From positions 19,965,057-20,029,056 of the forward strand of contig CP141148.1 in the NCBI GenBank assembly GCA_035235625.1: DNA of 64,000 nt, read 5' to 3'. The notes beneath the pieces are model-generated. The model made no database searches and was not told the origin of the DNA. It was given only the letters and a program-made list of their open reading frames with translations. Position 1 is the first letter of the stretch. Each line of letters opens with the position of its first letter. The translations under genes and the position numbers were made by a program. This document shows positions 11,641 to 24,842 of this stretch, piece by piece. The DNA is from Saururus chinensis. Its lineage: Eukaryota; Streptophyta; Magnoliopsida; Piperales; Saururaceae.

Positions 11641-12163
11641 TAAAATCCACATTAATTTTTTTTAAAATATTCTTTTAGCAATAGTTTTTAAAGTGTCATT
11701 AATAACATATTATTATGATCGACGCTTATAAACAAGTGCCACTAATAATATATTATTAGCATTTCTTAGTAATGGACAATGAATTTTATTTTATTAGCGA
11801 CATTTTTTCTAAAGCATTGCTAAAAAAACTTTTAGCAACCTTTAAAAAAACATCTCTAATAATTTTTATTATTTTTATAAAATAATTTTTTATATTAGCG
11901 ACGCTTAAAAAGTGTCATTAATAATATATTAATAGTGATAATTTATAATAAGTATGGTTAATAATTTACTATTAGTGACACTTTATAAAGTGTCACAAAA
12001 AAAATTATATTAGCGATGTCAAAAAAATGTCGCTAATAAGCATTATTGACCCTATTTTTTTTCAATGCTTTTAGTGACGCTACTAATAGTCATTAGTTAT
12101 ATATGTTTTTATGACTATTAGCGATGCTTAAAAGCATCTCTAAGAGTTTTTTTTCTTCTAGTG
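11641..12163. repeat. CACTA subterminal hairpin array, right
   Basis: Repeated ATTAGCGACGCTTAAAAAGTGTC-like palindromes end in TTTTCTTCTAGTG, the right terminus. Confidence 0.75.
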
Positions 12164-15100
12164 AGAAGAGCATAACCCGTATGGGTAAGGATAGTGAAAA
12201 TCACGCAACAAATCTGAGTTTTTGTTGGACATGACATATGGGCCTCACACAAAGCTCACTTGGGCTGTATATGTCGTGTTTGATAAATTCGTTGGTAATT
12301 ATCATTATCCTATCGGTAATCCTATTTGCAATAGGAAAAGAAGAAGAAGTCTTCCTAATTAAGCAAAATTCCTTAGCAATGAAACCCTTATTTTAGTATG
12401 AAGGGAAGTATTTGTTATGCTCTGCACTAACAAATGAACTTAGCGTAAGCCTGTGTGTGGGAGTTGTGTATGGGAGTCATTAATATTTAAAATTGATAGC
12501 ACACATACTAGTTCATGTTAATATTAGTGTTACTTATACTAATATGCAATAGCATGTGCGCTGTCTATCTCACAGATGAAAGGCTCCCATGCGCGGGTTC
12601 CATTAGGGTTATTGTCAGTGAGGAGCATAAAAAATATTTCTCTTATAAAGAAGTAAGCTTCTAAACTTGGAAACTTCTACTTGATGTTGATGCTCTCCAT
12701 CATCTAGTTTTGCATTCTACCACATAAATAAATATCAATCTTGCTAAACTAATTAACTACATTAATACAATCAGTTATTACTTTATCCCCTAATCCAAAT
12801 AAAGAGGAAGATTTAAATAAAGTTGAGTGTCTCGATTCCTTCCATTTGGACACAAGATCCACTCAATGAGAGTTTTCTTATGAAAATATTAGTATGAATC
12901 TCTCTCTCCCCTTCTCTCTCTTCCCCACATTGTCACATGGGAACTACTATTTTTTTTATGGTCCGTCGGTCCTACTCGCATACATATATTTAGTTAATAC
13001 ACCAACCGCAAACTCTAATCATGAGCTACCCCAATCATTAACTTACGTAACTAACCGATTCTTCCAAATGTGGTCCAAGGGGAGTGTTCCATGCCTTATT
13101 TGTAACGATGAATGATGATCCACCTAAAATGTCCCCAGATGGTGTCCAATCAGTTAAGATAAAGATGCTGAATGTCGGAGGTTGAGAGTGGAATACCATT
13201 TGGTTAATCTTGAATTCCAGATTCCACTAAAATTTTCCAAGTTCACTTATGCTTTGATGGCTACCAACCAGAACATCTGCAGTTACATAATATAAGTTAC
13301 ATTAACCTCTCTTACCCCCAAACATGTAAAAGGTTCTTTAAACTTGCGGTATAACCGAACTATAGATGAAATGGCTTGGGCTAATAATACTAAGAACAAA
13401 GTTAGATTCTTCCCACTATTCTTCACGAGGTTTCTTCCACATGCACAAAGGTCACATGGTACAAATAAATTAAGTGAGCAACAGAACGCCCCACATGAAG
13501 TTGTTCTTGATGATGGGGATTCATTGACAAGACTGGTCCAGAGCAATGAATTTCATGAGGAAACAATTTTCAGAGCCATATAAAGAAATTATTTTTTTGC
13601 AGTTTTGCAGGGAAAGCAATGGGTGGAACAGGATCCCTTTGTAGTGTCCTTTTCTTGGCAAATATATTCAGTCCCATTTGTGAAGTGTGTTGGTCTGTAG
13701 TTGATTTCGCATTCTCTTATTGGCCCCCGGTCTTTGATGCAGACATGTGATATGCTTAGAATTATTGACGACTTTGGATCAGTTCAGAGAATATTAATGC
13801 TATTCTAATGTATAATTGACATGTACCCTCTCATATTTAAAGCTCGAAAACAATTGTTATGTGCTACCACATGTTCCCTGTCCTTTTCCAAATGTAAGAG
13901 ATTCCTATCGTCTCAAATGCCTTACTCTACCTCTGAAATATCAGTTCTTGGCTCCTCTTTTGTATCAAAAAAAGAGCCAGAAAATTTTCCTTTCATGCCC
14001 TCCAACGAATTTGAGGCATACATTACATGGATCTCACTTCTCATGCAGCTTGTTTATAGATTCGGCAACAGCATGTGGTGGGACTAGATTGAAACAAATT
14101 AACAATAGTTAACATCGTCGTAGAAAATGGATCCTTTTTTTGGAATGGGAACAGCCCCACCAAAGAGATATGTCAGCCGTGACAATTGACTGCTAATTAC
14201 ACCTCTCAAGTTGAAGCATGAGTATCAAGACTCGAACAATTTCAACTTGGGAATAAACTAGAGAAAATGGTACTTTGCCAAGTGATTTATAAACGTAAGC
14301 ATGTTGGGATCAAATGTGGTCATCCTTTACAAGATCAGTTCTACTGATGCCACAATTGATTTCAGTATCTTCCTTTTCTCTAAATGGATTGATTGGATGT
14401 AATATGCAGAGCTGCTTGTTTGCTATAGCAAACGTAGTGGGCCAGGAGTGAGTAAGTAGCAAGGTCGACTATATATATTTTAAAGCAATAAGACTAGGAA
14501 AAATTGATTAGTGCTAGCTGCTGGGCTACCACATGAAATTTCCTTCTTATTAAGCCATGACGAATATTTCAAAGAAAGCGATTATGTCTGGAGCATAACG
14601 ATTCATTCAAGTAAATGTCATATCTCAGTTAAGTTTGTGGAATTTATGAACCTAGTAGATATATTCCTACGTACCAAAAAGAAATACAAGCTATGACAAA
14701 ATGCATGCAAGAATTTTTATGTAGAAATCTTTACGGTAAAAACCGTGATTGCCTAGCCTATCCTTCAAACATTTCACTGTGAAGTAAAGTACAAAGTACC
14801 TCAGTTGTGCTATCTCTTCGTTATACGCTAGGTTTTATACTATTAGCCAACAACTCTTTGGTTCTTCTTCTCTTCTTGATCAACAACACGATCTCCACGG
14901 CAATACTTATAATCCCTTTAGAAAGTCTTCAACAAGATACTCAGGAAAACTCTAAATTAACACATTCGATTCTCATGAAGTGGAGCAATGGATTGAGACT
15001 TGATTTGACTATAAATAGCTTTCTCTCAATACTCAGAATGAAAGTAATTAAAAAAATGGACAATTCATATAAAAGGAAGCAATTTTAGGACAATCTAAAT

Positions 15101-15834
15101 CGGTAGAGAAACATATTAGGCAGCCTGAGACAGTGAGTAGTCGAAAGAAGCAAAATATGTAACTCTTAAGATTTGGGATCCGTCTTCTCTATGGTCTCAT
15201 GCATAGAACAGATGGATTGGAACCTTGTTTATGATGTTCTATGTCAGTTACATTAATATTCTAAGAGTCCTAAATGGGAAAGACTTCAATTTGGCAAAAA
15301 CCCAATGCTCAAAGGATAAGATGAATCTATGGTCGAACATGTGGTCAAACATACAGCTTAATAAGTTATGAAACTTACACTTCGAAACACAGGTAGAAAG
15401 AAAGGTCGAGCAATCAAGAAGAATGCTGTTTTTCAAGAAATAACAAATCAAAAGTTCACTCGAGTGTACGACAGTTTCATAAAAAAACTCAGAACAGATT
15501 TGAACCTTTCTCGAATGTGGCTCAAAGATTTTTGAATAAATCAAAACGACTCCATATATGAAAAGACCAGATTACAAAGATGTTCCTTATGAGTTTTGCT
15601 TGTTGTCTTGAAGATCTCTTGCAAATTTGTGGTAACTTGTAAGTTGCTTTTCTCATTTATTCGCAAACTTCAAGTTAAACCTTCAAAGCAAACATGAATT
15701 ATTGAACCACTATTTTTCGACTTATTGTAGATCTTTTACATTTATTTGAAATGTATTTTTGTCATGGAATTTACCAATTTACAAATCACAACTTTTACAA
15801 AAGTGAAAAGTGCTAGGAAATTATTTATGCTATT
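12164..15834. other. Unassigned, possible exon remnants
   Basis: No repeat family from the rest of the window is seen here. Two plus-strand frames stand out for protein-like composition: 13344-13583 (79 residues, ending EETIFRAI) and 13821-14087 (88 residues, ending GNSMWWD). Between them, AG-preceded sequence at about 13611-13700 can be read as GKQWVEQDPFVVSFSW. I do not recognise a family, see no continuous gene model, and cannot exclude chance. Confidence 0.25.
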
Positions 15835-15930
15835 AGTTTTCACTTACTGCTTAAACCATAGCAAGATATTCAACTTTAGTTGAAAAAGACATTATAGTTT
15901 ACTTCTTTGAGCATCAGTTTTTTGCAGAAA
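15835..15930 (-). pseudogene. Copia RNase H fragment
   Basis: The minus strand reads CSKK, a stop, then TIMSFSTKVEYLAM. This is recognisable as the C-terminal RNase H segment of Ty1/copia polyproteins (family pattern CSKKQ..VALSSTEAEY). In-frame stops and the absence of the rest of pol show it is a dead scrap. The surrounding 15600-16800 is AT-rich and may be more of the same element, but nothing else could be read. Confidence 0.6.
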
Positions 15931-18900
15931 TTAAGTCCATTCCGATTAGGACTGCCATATTGAGTTAACAAACATAGTCCTCTTTAAAGGATTCTAATCC
16001 ATGAGTTCTATGCATAAGACTCTAGAGATTCTACTTCTTTTGAGTGTTTCAAAATCTCAGCGTTCTAGGTTTGAATCTCTTTTAATTCTGATTGCTTCAA
16101 AGTGTTTTCTTTTCATCTGAATTATTCACTACTACATGCATCTACCTTTTTTTCTTTCTAAGCATTGAGAGAATTATTTGCACGAAAGGGTCCCATTTAA
16201 ACTTCTTATTAAATATTTAAGTGTTTTGGCTTTGGAAAGTTCCTGATCTTGTTTGATGAAGACTCTTTCTTGTGGATCTAGAAAGAGTTGTTGTTGATGA
16301 TCGTGGATCAAAGAGAATAGAAGACGAACCATGGTGTTGGTTGTTCAAATTTAGATAAAGTAAATTGGGGAGTTGTAATGCTGAGCTGATTAGTATTTTA
16401 ACTCATTTATCAGTGGATTACTTGGGGGTTGGATGAGGTCACATGGTTTTTGTAGAAAAGATTTCTATGTAAAAATTCTTACGTGTATTGTGATTAGTTG
16501 GTTAAATTTTTTGCATGCAATAATTCTTGCAGCCCAAGGCTTTCGCAGTACTTTTTAAATGTGTGAGTCAAAAAGGTGCATGAAAAATCTCTGTTCTTTC
16601 AATTAACTGCGAGTTGTGATCATTTATTTTATTGTCCATGTGGACTTCTTGGCATTTGTACATTATGGTTTTCTTTAATTTGAGAATAAGTTATTAGTAA
16701 TTTATTATTATCTTCAAGTGGGCCACACTGCATCCTATTGTCATGACAGCAGGCCAAGGGGATACTAGTGTTAGACTCATGACACCAAGTGCGTCAAGAA
16801 GAGTTCCTATAAGAACATATGTGACATGTGTATGAGTGTTGGCTATATTTGAATTAACCAAACTATGTTCACTTCAATATTGTGAAATTTGATTATATTG
16901 GTGATGTATCAAGTCATATTTAGAATTGAATGTCTTAAAAGAATTGTTGCATATGTGCTTTAAATATTCAAACTAGAAGACTCATGAAGTGTGATTGAAG
17001 GTTGAAGAAAAAGAGGTAAATATGATGCACCTGCTATCACAAATACTAAGGTTTCTAGTGAAAATACCTTATGTGAGTATTAGAAAGAGAATTGATGAAA
17101 AAGGACAAAATTTGTAGAATAGTTCATAAGCGATCGATCATCCTTGAACAACAATTGAGGTCTTCAATGAAATTTGTGATTTTTTCCCAAAATATTAAAC
17201 AATCAATTGTCGAGTGGAAAATATCAATCGAAATGACTTTCGTTAAGTCTAGTATAGTGAATGATCAATCGCACTATTTAAACGATCGATCACATGCTAG
17301 GGTTTTGTGAACAAAATAGGGAATGATCGATTGCCTTGTGGAATGATTGATTGGTTTGTCCATTGGTTGCTTGAAATAGGTCATTCTAATATAATTTTTT
17401 CTTATTATAAGAAAGAAACTTAAATTGACTTAGAAAACTATTTAAGGACCTAAAGAGGATAAAATTGAAGAAGGAAGGATATTTTGTGAGGAACGTTTGT
17501 GAGCCTTTGTACGGAATTCCTTCAAACAGCTTTGGGATTTTCTATAGAAAACAAAAGAAAAGTGAGAGAGTTTGATTCATAATTTTTTTATGAATTGCAT
17601 TGGAGTTTTTTGAGAGATGCAACACATCACGTACATGCTAATTGGTGGGGCAAATTAAGTGGACATTAATTAAAGCACCAAACTAAAAAGTGGTTGTGCT
17701 TGTAACATCCTTGATTTTTTTGTAATTTTTTGTAAATTTTTTGCCATTTTCTGCTCGTATTTTCGAGAGAGAAATTTGACACTTTGGTATATTTATAATT
17801 TTAATTGATTTCGATATTCATAACCATAAGAGTTGGGAGTGGAGTTTAGTCTCATGTCATAGGCCTCAATGCACCACATAAAATTTTGGCCCAAAAATGG
17901 GAGAGAAAAAGACAAGACGCGAAAGAGAACAGATTCGGAAAGAAAGAGGAGGAAAAAAAGAAAAAAAATATAAAAATCTATCGGGCACACCTGACCCGCT
18001 GGATGAACAGTGCAGGGGGAAGCCCCCTTCACTCTGTGTGGCCGTAGGGGCCACTAGCTTCCGCCAGGCCGGCCTCATACTGGCGACATTGCCACCATCA
18101 CCCCGGCCCAGCCCGCTGCCACCCTCTTCCTCCCTTTTTCCCTATTCCGGTCCGGTTAGCCATGCCTTCGATTTTTCACCCAATCTATCACCGCCACCTT
18201 CTACATGGCCTCCAGCCCACAACCATAGTTTCGTCCCAGCCTTGACCATGTTCGAGCACCGCCATCCCGCCCCTCCTTCGCCGTCGTGAGGTAAAACTCC
18301 GCCACCCCCCTTTTCTTTTTTTCTTTGTGTATTGCGTCCTCCGTTGGCAGGCCTTTGGCTCTCTCCCAGCCTGGCAACATCAAGGTCGCTGCCCGGGCCA
18401 GAATTGCAGCTTGTTCCCCGACCCCCTCTTCTGCTTGATTCTAGTCCAGACAAAATTTCTCCCATGATTTCCTATTGTTTGTTTCCACTATCGTCTGCAA
18501 ACCAACGATCGACCTCCTGGTTGCTGCCTTGAGTTGACAACAATGAGGGGATGAGGATGGCCTCCTTTGCCCCGATTATTTCCGATCCGCTCGATCGAAT
18601 GACCTATGGCAAAGTAAAGTTTGCCCTTTTTCTTTGGCGGCATCCATTTTTTGCCACTAGACGTCAGAAGACATCAGGCCGACGCCCACTTGACTTGCTG
18701 CAATCCCACGACTGCTAGGTCACAGCCATCTCCCACGTCTGGCCTAGTCTGGCCATTCTTGGTCTGACGATGCGTGTCTACTGCCCAACTTTGGCACACT
18801 ATCTCCCCGGCTAAATCGAGTCCATTCCTTTCTTTTGACTGGTTCTGCTACAAATGATGTCGGCTTGCAGATAGCTACAACGCCAGCTTGGCCCAACCAT

Positions 18901-19762
18901 GGTAAAGGGCTGCCATTCTTGGCCACGCTTGCATGTCTTTTGCCCAAACAGGATGCCCCTAAAATTTGGGGAACGTCTCTGACCGCCACCGAAAGCCCTG
19001 CTCCAGTCGAGGACCAACTTGTCTAGCTTGACATTGCGTAGACTTGGGCAGCATGTAGACCGACGTGTAAGGCTAGTTGTGGATGTCCATCATCCGATGT
19101 CTGGGCCTTGTCCGAGGTGTCCGTGGCCATGTCCGACCAAATTCTTTTGTCCGCCAATTTTTGGATATGGCCATGGACAAAGACCTTGTCCGGCCATTTG
19201 TCCGAGGTCCAGTTAACTTTTAAATACAATACGTATTCTTATATGCAGGATAATTTTTACTCCTCTAATTATTCTTAAACATCATTTTCTTATACTTAAA
19301 TCTTTAACAATTTAAATACAATCATGTTAATGTTATATTTGAGTTCTTCTTTAAATCTAGTTATTAAATATTTCTTTTGTCCCACATTAATAGCTCTATT
19401 TGGCTTTTTAAAATGAACTAATTTGTCTAATAGTAATACTACAAATAAAGAATATGACATATATAAGTTTAAAATTGTTATTATATGCTAAATTACTTAA
19501 TCTAGAGATCTTCATCCTAGCCCTACTTAGTTAAAGTAGTTAACACCGCTCTCATCCTCTCCAACCACTTCAACCCTCATCCAATTGCCTAAGAGGCTAT
19601 GTCCATGGACAATGGCCATGTCTGCCGAAAAAGAAGCTTTGTCTTTAGACAAAATGCCGACAGAGAAATTTTTGGCGGACATAGACATGGACAAGCCTTG
19701 TCCACCTACTATTTGGCTGAGGACTAGCCCTACCAACGTGGGCTTTGCCCTGACCCAGTGAT

Positions 19763-22700
19763 GGCAAGGGCCAATAATTCTGGTCTGATTCCACCTCTGA
19801 ACCCCCACTTTTTGTTACGCACAACCCAAAACATGTGGGAGAATTCCAGGTTCCTTGTCCTTCCAAGGGGAAGAGTATTGTCAGCCACTAGCCTTGGGCT
19901 AGCGAAGGCTTGACCGCTACTATGCCCTTACCCTCCACCGTAAGCCTTGCTTGATGCACAATCACCCACTCAATGGATTTGGTTGTGGGTGACAATTGGA
20001 GATGTCACCGCCTTTGTCAGCCACCTTCTCCGGCCCTTAATGCCCTCAAGTTTGTTTAGGGGACTGCTGCTAGCGAACCCCACCTCTTCCGCGTTTGACC
20101 ACTCTCAACCCCTAAAAGACCACCTGTTTTAATGTTTGGCCGTGACAACACGTGCATTTGTTGTTCGTTAGCTAATCCCATCCATGAGTGGTCTGATCCT
20201 ACTCCCATTAGCTTGAGTTACAAGGGGACGGACCGACAACCTACCCCCCTTTGTCTATCCTTTTGCCATGCACGCTTGTAGTCACGTGTGCAACTTAGGT
20301 TAAAGGCACCGCCCTTGCGGCATTCAATGATTGGCAGACACCACCACTAGTCAAATATGACCGTCAAAGCCCTCATTTGCCTCCCATATGTCCATGAGTA
20401 TGCAACCAAGCCCTCCGCCCTGTTGTGAGGCTTCGACAATGCAAATCATTGCCGTTGGATGTGGTTCATAGTCGATTTTAACATCTTGTAGCCAACAAAG
20501 TGTTTTTAGTAGTTGGTCGACCTCCAATTAGCCACTCTCCCAATCTGTAATCTCTCTTGCCATTTCTTGTAGCACGATCCCTAGTGCACCCAATTTTTGT
20601 TTTGAGTGATATTAGCCCAACTTGGCCGATATTAATTTTGAAATCTCTGAAGGTCCTCGAACTCGTAATTTCATAATAGCATGCTTTGATTGCGTTGTAG
20701 CATGTTAGGAGTTTACAACTTAATGCTTTGCATATAAATGCTCATTAAATGAGCATGTTTTTATATGTGGGAGAAGGCAAGGGCCAATAATTCTGGTCTG
20801 ATTCCACCTCTGAACCCCCACTTTTTGTTACGCACAACCCAAAACATGTGGGAGAATTCCAGGTTCCCTGTCCTTCCAAGGGGAAGAGTATTGTCAGCCA
20901 CTAGCCTTGGGCTAGCGAAGGCTTGACCGCTACTATGCCCTTACCCTCCACCGTAAGCCTTGCTTGATGCACAATCACCCACTCAATGGATTTGGTTGTG
21001 GGTGACAATTGGAGATGTCACCGCCTTTGTCAGCCACCTTCTCCGGCCCTTAATGCCCTCAAGTTTGTTTAGGGGACTGCTGCTAGCGAACCCCACCTCT
21101 TCCGCGTTTGACCACTCTCAACCCCTAAAAGACCACCTGTTTTAATGTTTGGCCGTGACAACACGTGCATTTGTTGTTCGTTAGCTAATCCCATCCATGA
21201 GTGGTCTGATCCTACTCCCATTAGCTTGAGTTACAAGGGGACGGACCGACAACCTACCCCCCTTTGGCTATCCTTTTGCCATGCACGCTTGTAGTCACGT
21301 GTGCAACTTAGGTTAAAGGCACCGCCCTTGCAGCATTCAATGATTGGCAGACACCACCACTAGTCAAATATGACCGTCAAAGCCCTCATTTGCCTCCCAT
21401 ATGTCCATGAGTATGCAACCAAGCCCTCCGCCCTGTTGTGAGGCTTCGACAATGCAAATCATTGCCGTTGGATGTGGTTCATAGTCGATTTTAACATCTT
21501 GTAGCCAACAAAGTGTTTTTAGTAGTTGGTCGACCTCCAATTAGCCACTCTCCCAATCTGTAATCTCTCTTGCCATTTCTTGTAGCACGATCCCTAGTGC
21601 ACCCAATTTTTGTTTTGAGTGATATTAGCCCAACTTGGCCGATATTAATTTTGAAATCTCTGAAGGTCCTCGAACTCGTAATTTCATAATAGCATGCTTT
21701 GATTGCGTTGTAGCATGTTAGGAGTTTACAACTTAATGCTTTGCATATAAATGCTCATTAAATGAGCATGTTTTTATATGTGGGAGAAGGCAAGGGCCAA
21801 TAATTCTGGTCTGATTCCACCTCTGAACCCCCACTTTTTGTTACGCACAACCCAAAACATGTGGGAGAATTCCAGGTTCCTTGTCCTTCCAAGGGGAAGA
21901 GTATTGTCAGCCACTAGCCTTGGGCTAGCGAAGGCTTGACCGCTACTATGCCCTTACCCTCCACCGTAAGCCTTGCTTGATGCACAATCACCCACTCAAT
22001 GGATTTGGTTGTGGGTGACAATTGGAGTTGTCACCGCCTTTGTCAGCCACCTTCTCCGGCCCTTAATGCCCTCAAGTTTGTTTAGGGGACTGCTGCTAGC
22101 GAACCCCACCTCTTCCGCGTTTGACCACTCTCAACCCCTAAAAGACCACCTGTTTTAATGTTTGGCCGTGACAACACGTGCATTTGTTGTTCGTTAGCTA
22201 ATCCCATCCATGAGTGGTCTGATCCTACTCCCATTAGCTTGAGTTACAAGGGGACGGACCGACAACCTACCCCCCTTTGGCTATCCTTTTGCCATGCACG
22301 CTTGTAGTCACGTGTGCAACTTAGGTTAAAGGCACCGCCCTTGCGGCATTCAATGATTGGCAGACACCACCACTAGTCAAATATGACCGTCAAAGCCCTC
22401 ATTTGCCTCCCATATGTCCATGAGTATGCAACCAAGCCCTCCGCCCTGTTGTGAGGCTTCGACAATGCAAATCATTGCCGTTGGATGTGGTTCATAGTCG
22501 ATTTTAACATCTTGTAGCCAACAAAGTGTTTTTAGTAGTTGGTCGACCTCCAATTAGCCACTCTCCCAATCTGTAATCTCTCTTGCCATTTCTTGTAGCA
22601 CGATCCCTAGTGCACCCAATTTTTGTTTTGAGTGATATTAGCCCAACTTGGCCGATATTAATTTTGAAATCTCTGAAGGTCCTCGAACTCGTAATTTCAT

Positions 22701-22796
22701 AATAGCATGCTTTGATTGCGTTGTAGCATGTTAGGAGTTTACAACTTAATGCTTTGCATATAAATGCTCATTAAATGAGCATGTTTTTATATGTGA
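19763..22796. repeat. 1013-bp unit in three direct copies
   Basis: Copies start at 19763, 20776 and 21789, exactly 1013 bp apart. The third ends near 22796, where ATATGTG is followed by AGTTATG instead of the GGAGAA junction. By eye only a handful of substitutions separate them (for example near 19854, 20029, 20246 and 20311). Each copy carries the same 61-codon open frame, which has no recognisable similarity. The homologous regions at 7560-8300 and 49860-50340 have the segment once. This is a recent tandem amplification or an assembly duplication. Confidence 0.95.
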
Positions 22797-23433
22797 GTTA
22801 TGCATATGTTAGTAAAGACTAAGGGTATGATAGTAGGTGGTTGATGACTTATATGTTTGTGAGTAGAGCATGTGATAGATCTTTGTGTGGTTGATACAAG
22901 CATGTGCATTTTATAGGAAGTTTGTCAAATGGATGTTTCATGGACTTTGATGGGGAGAATGTTGGCAATAGAAGATGTAAGATTGGTGAAGAATGCATTT
23001 GATGTGATTAGGGGATTGGTTTTGATTGAATCGGTTGGTACATTGGAGCGATGAGCAAGAGACGTAGGGATGCAAGGATTTGAAGACTTAAGGTTTAGAG
23101 TGCCTTTGGGGGACTATGAGTTAGTAAGAGATGACAACATAATTGTATGCGGATAATGACGTAATATGAATTGTACCGGAAGAATAATGAGTAAGGAATT
23201 AGTAAGGGTTAATGACATGATTCAGGTCTAAAGGGTTTCATTTGAGGAGTTTGAGTAAGAATGATTTGGTTCTAAGGCGGATAGTGTAAGATGTAAGGCT
23301 GTAAGTATATGATGGTAAGAGTATGTTGGTATAGAATTTGAGTTTGACAAGTAAGGCTATGCAGAGATCCGTAAGACTGTAAGGGTAAGGGTGGGTAATG
23401 AGATAAGTAAAGAATACTACATTTGTGCATTAG

Positions 23434-24827
23434 TGTTGTTACATCCAAACCAAGACTATGAAGTAGTTTAATTCAGATTTATTTTTTACTTGTCAACTAA
23501 AATAAACAAGGTCGATCCACAGGGAAAGCCTTGTGTGACAAAGAAAACTATTATAAAGAGAATAGAATAGAGAAGGAAGGTAAAATAGAGAATAAGAGAC
23601 AATCAAAGAGAAAGTACTAAGGCATTAGAAATCCATTTGTAATAAATCTCTAATGTATATTTGATTCAAATGATAACTCAATTAAGATCAAATAAAAATT
23701 TGTCTCAATCGGAAAATTTATCTTTTAAAGAACTTTGAAATAGAACAATAGTAATTGATTGTTTACTACGTAAAAGCATTAAGTATATAATCACAAGGAA
23801 TTATAAGCATTCGTCGTGCCTTTCTTCAATGTCGAATCAAATAATTATATAGATTATAAACTCTTTAAATATAAAACATCAATTTAAAATGATAAAGAAC
23901 TTACTTGAATCAAGTAGCCATTAAATATCAAGTGCAAACTTCATCCCTAGCCTTAGCTTTAGAGCTTAGAAAGCCATTACAAGAAAATGAAAAACAAAAA
24001 TATAAAAGAAGAGAAGAAAAATAGGAGAAGAGAGCTCCAAAGAGAAGAAAATACTCCCTCTATCACGTCCACCCCTCTATTTATAGGAGGAGAAGGGGTT
24101 GCTTTAAAGGGAAAAGTCCAATCATATCTCCAGATTGCATCCTGTTTGATTGCTTAATTGGTTGCTTCTTTAGCAATGATTAGATTCTAAATCAATCAAA
24201 TAAATCAATGATTTATTTAGCAAATAAGTATCTTTGAGTATTTATTTATTTATCCAATCAGCCTCACTGTCTTTCCTTATGTGTATAAATCACAACTAAT
24301 GAAAAGATTCTCCATGTGCTGGCCTCGGGTTAGTTAACTAGCTATCCCTTTGCATGTCAAATTAGACCCATAAATATTCAAAATTGTAAATTTCTTCATA
24401 AAAGAACAATTTTAGCCACGAAAGTCTTCTTTCCAATGCCACCAGAATTATATCCATCTGAATTATGCATAGATAGATATAGTCAAAATACAAAATTTGT
24501 GTCAATCTGTCCAAAATCAGCTTCTTCCCAAATTTAGTTCTCTTGATGCAAATCTCAAATCCAACAGGTCTAAAAGGTTGTGTTCGACCATTCCATGCAT
24601 GTTTAGAATATTAGGAGCTCATTCATAACTTTTAAATAGTTTTGGGTAGTTGGGCTTCACTCCTTCTACTTGGATCCTGTTGAAGCCCATTTAAATATGT
24701 AAACATAACTAAGGTCCAACTAACCTATTTAAAACATAAATAGCTGAAATAAGCAATGAATTAACACAAAATAGGATTGCAATTCAAAATTTAAAAACTT
24801 TTGATTGAATATTATTTCAGTGCATCA
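23434..24827 (-). repeat. 3' LTR of the Athila-like element
   Basis: 1394 bp. On the plus strand it runs from TGTTGTTACATCC to CAGTGCATCA, that is TGATGCAC...GTAACAACA in element orientation. On the minus strand a TATAAATAG box lies at 24085-24077, just upstream of the purine-poor leader. Confidence 0.95.
24077..24085 (-). promoter_or_regulatory. LTR TATA box
   Basis: TATAAATAG on the minus strand. It is conserved at 32427-32419 in the other LTR and at 37901-37893 in the solo copy, so it is probably the U3 promoter core. Confidence 0.6.
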
Positions 24828-24842
24828 AATACCCCCTAACTA
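24828..24842 (-). other. Polypurine tract
   Basis: Directly next to the 3' LTR the minus strand reads AGTTAGGGGGTATT, the expected plus-strand primer site of a gypsy element. Confidence 0.85.

Larger units (their letters stand above)
3488..12163. mobile_element. Non-autonomous CACTA (En/Spm-like) transposon with nested insertions
   Basis: The left end is CACTACAATAAAA (3488-3500). The right end is TTTTCTTCTAGTG (12151-12163), its imperfect inverted partner. Both are flanked by AGA (3485-3487 and 12164-12166), a 3-bp target duplication as expected for CACTA elements. Inside lie arrays of imperfect palindromes built on ATTAGCGACGCTT or ATTTGCGACGCTT, the subterminal repeats typical of the superfamily. 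No transposase frame is visible. A solo LTR (5146-6341) and a truncated large LTR (about 7555-11411) are inserted, leaving roughly 3.6 kb of CACTA sequence. A second 5'-like terminus at 7014 complicates the model: either one CACTA sits in another, or the 5' end was duplicated. Confidence 0.7.

Noticed and set aside
17793-19229. Overlapping frames in GC-rich DNA as an exon cluster or CpG-island gene
   Set aside because: Frames lie on both strands without conserved motifs or splice-consistent joins. The segment sits within the delimited large LTR.
19947-22158. Three identical 61-codon frames at 1013-bp spacing as a tandem gene family
   Set aside because: They are by-products of the triplicated LTR segment. 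There is no similarity, no start context, and the other family copies do not keep the frame.
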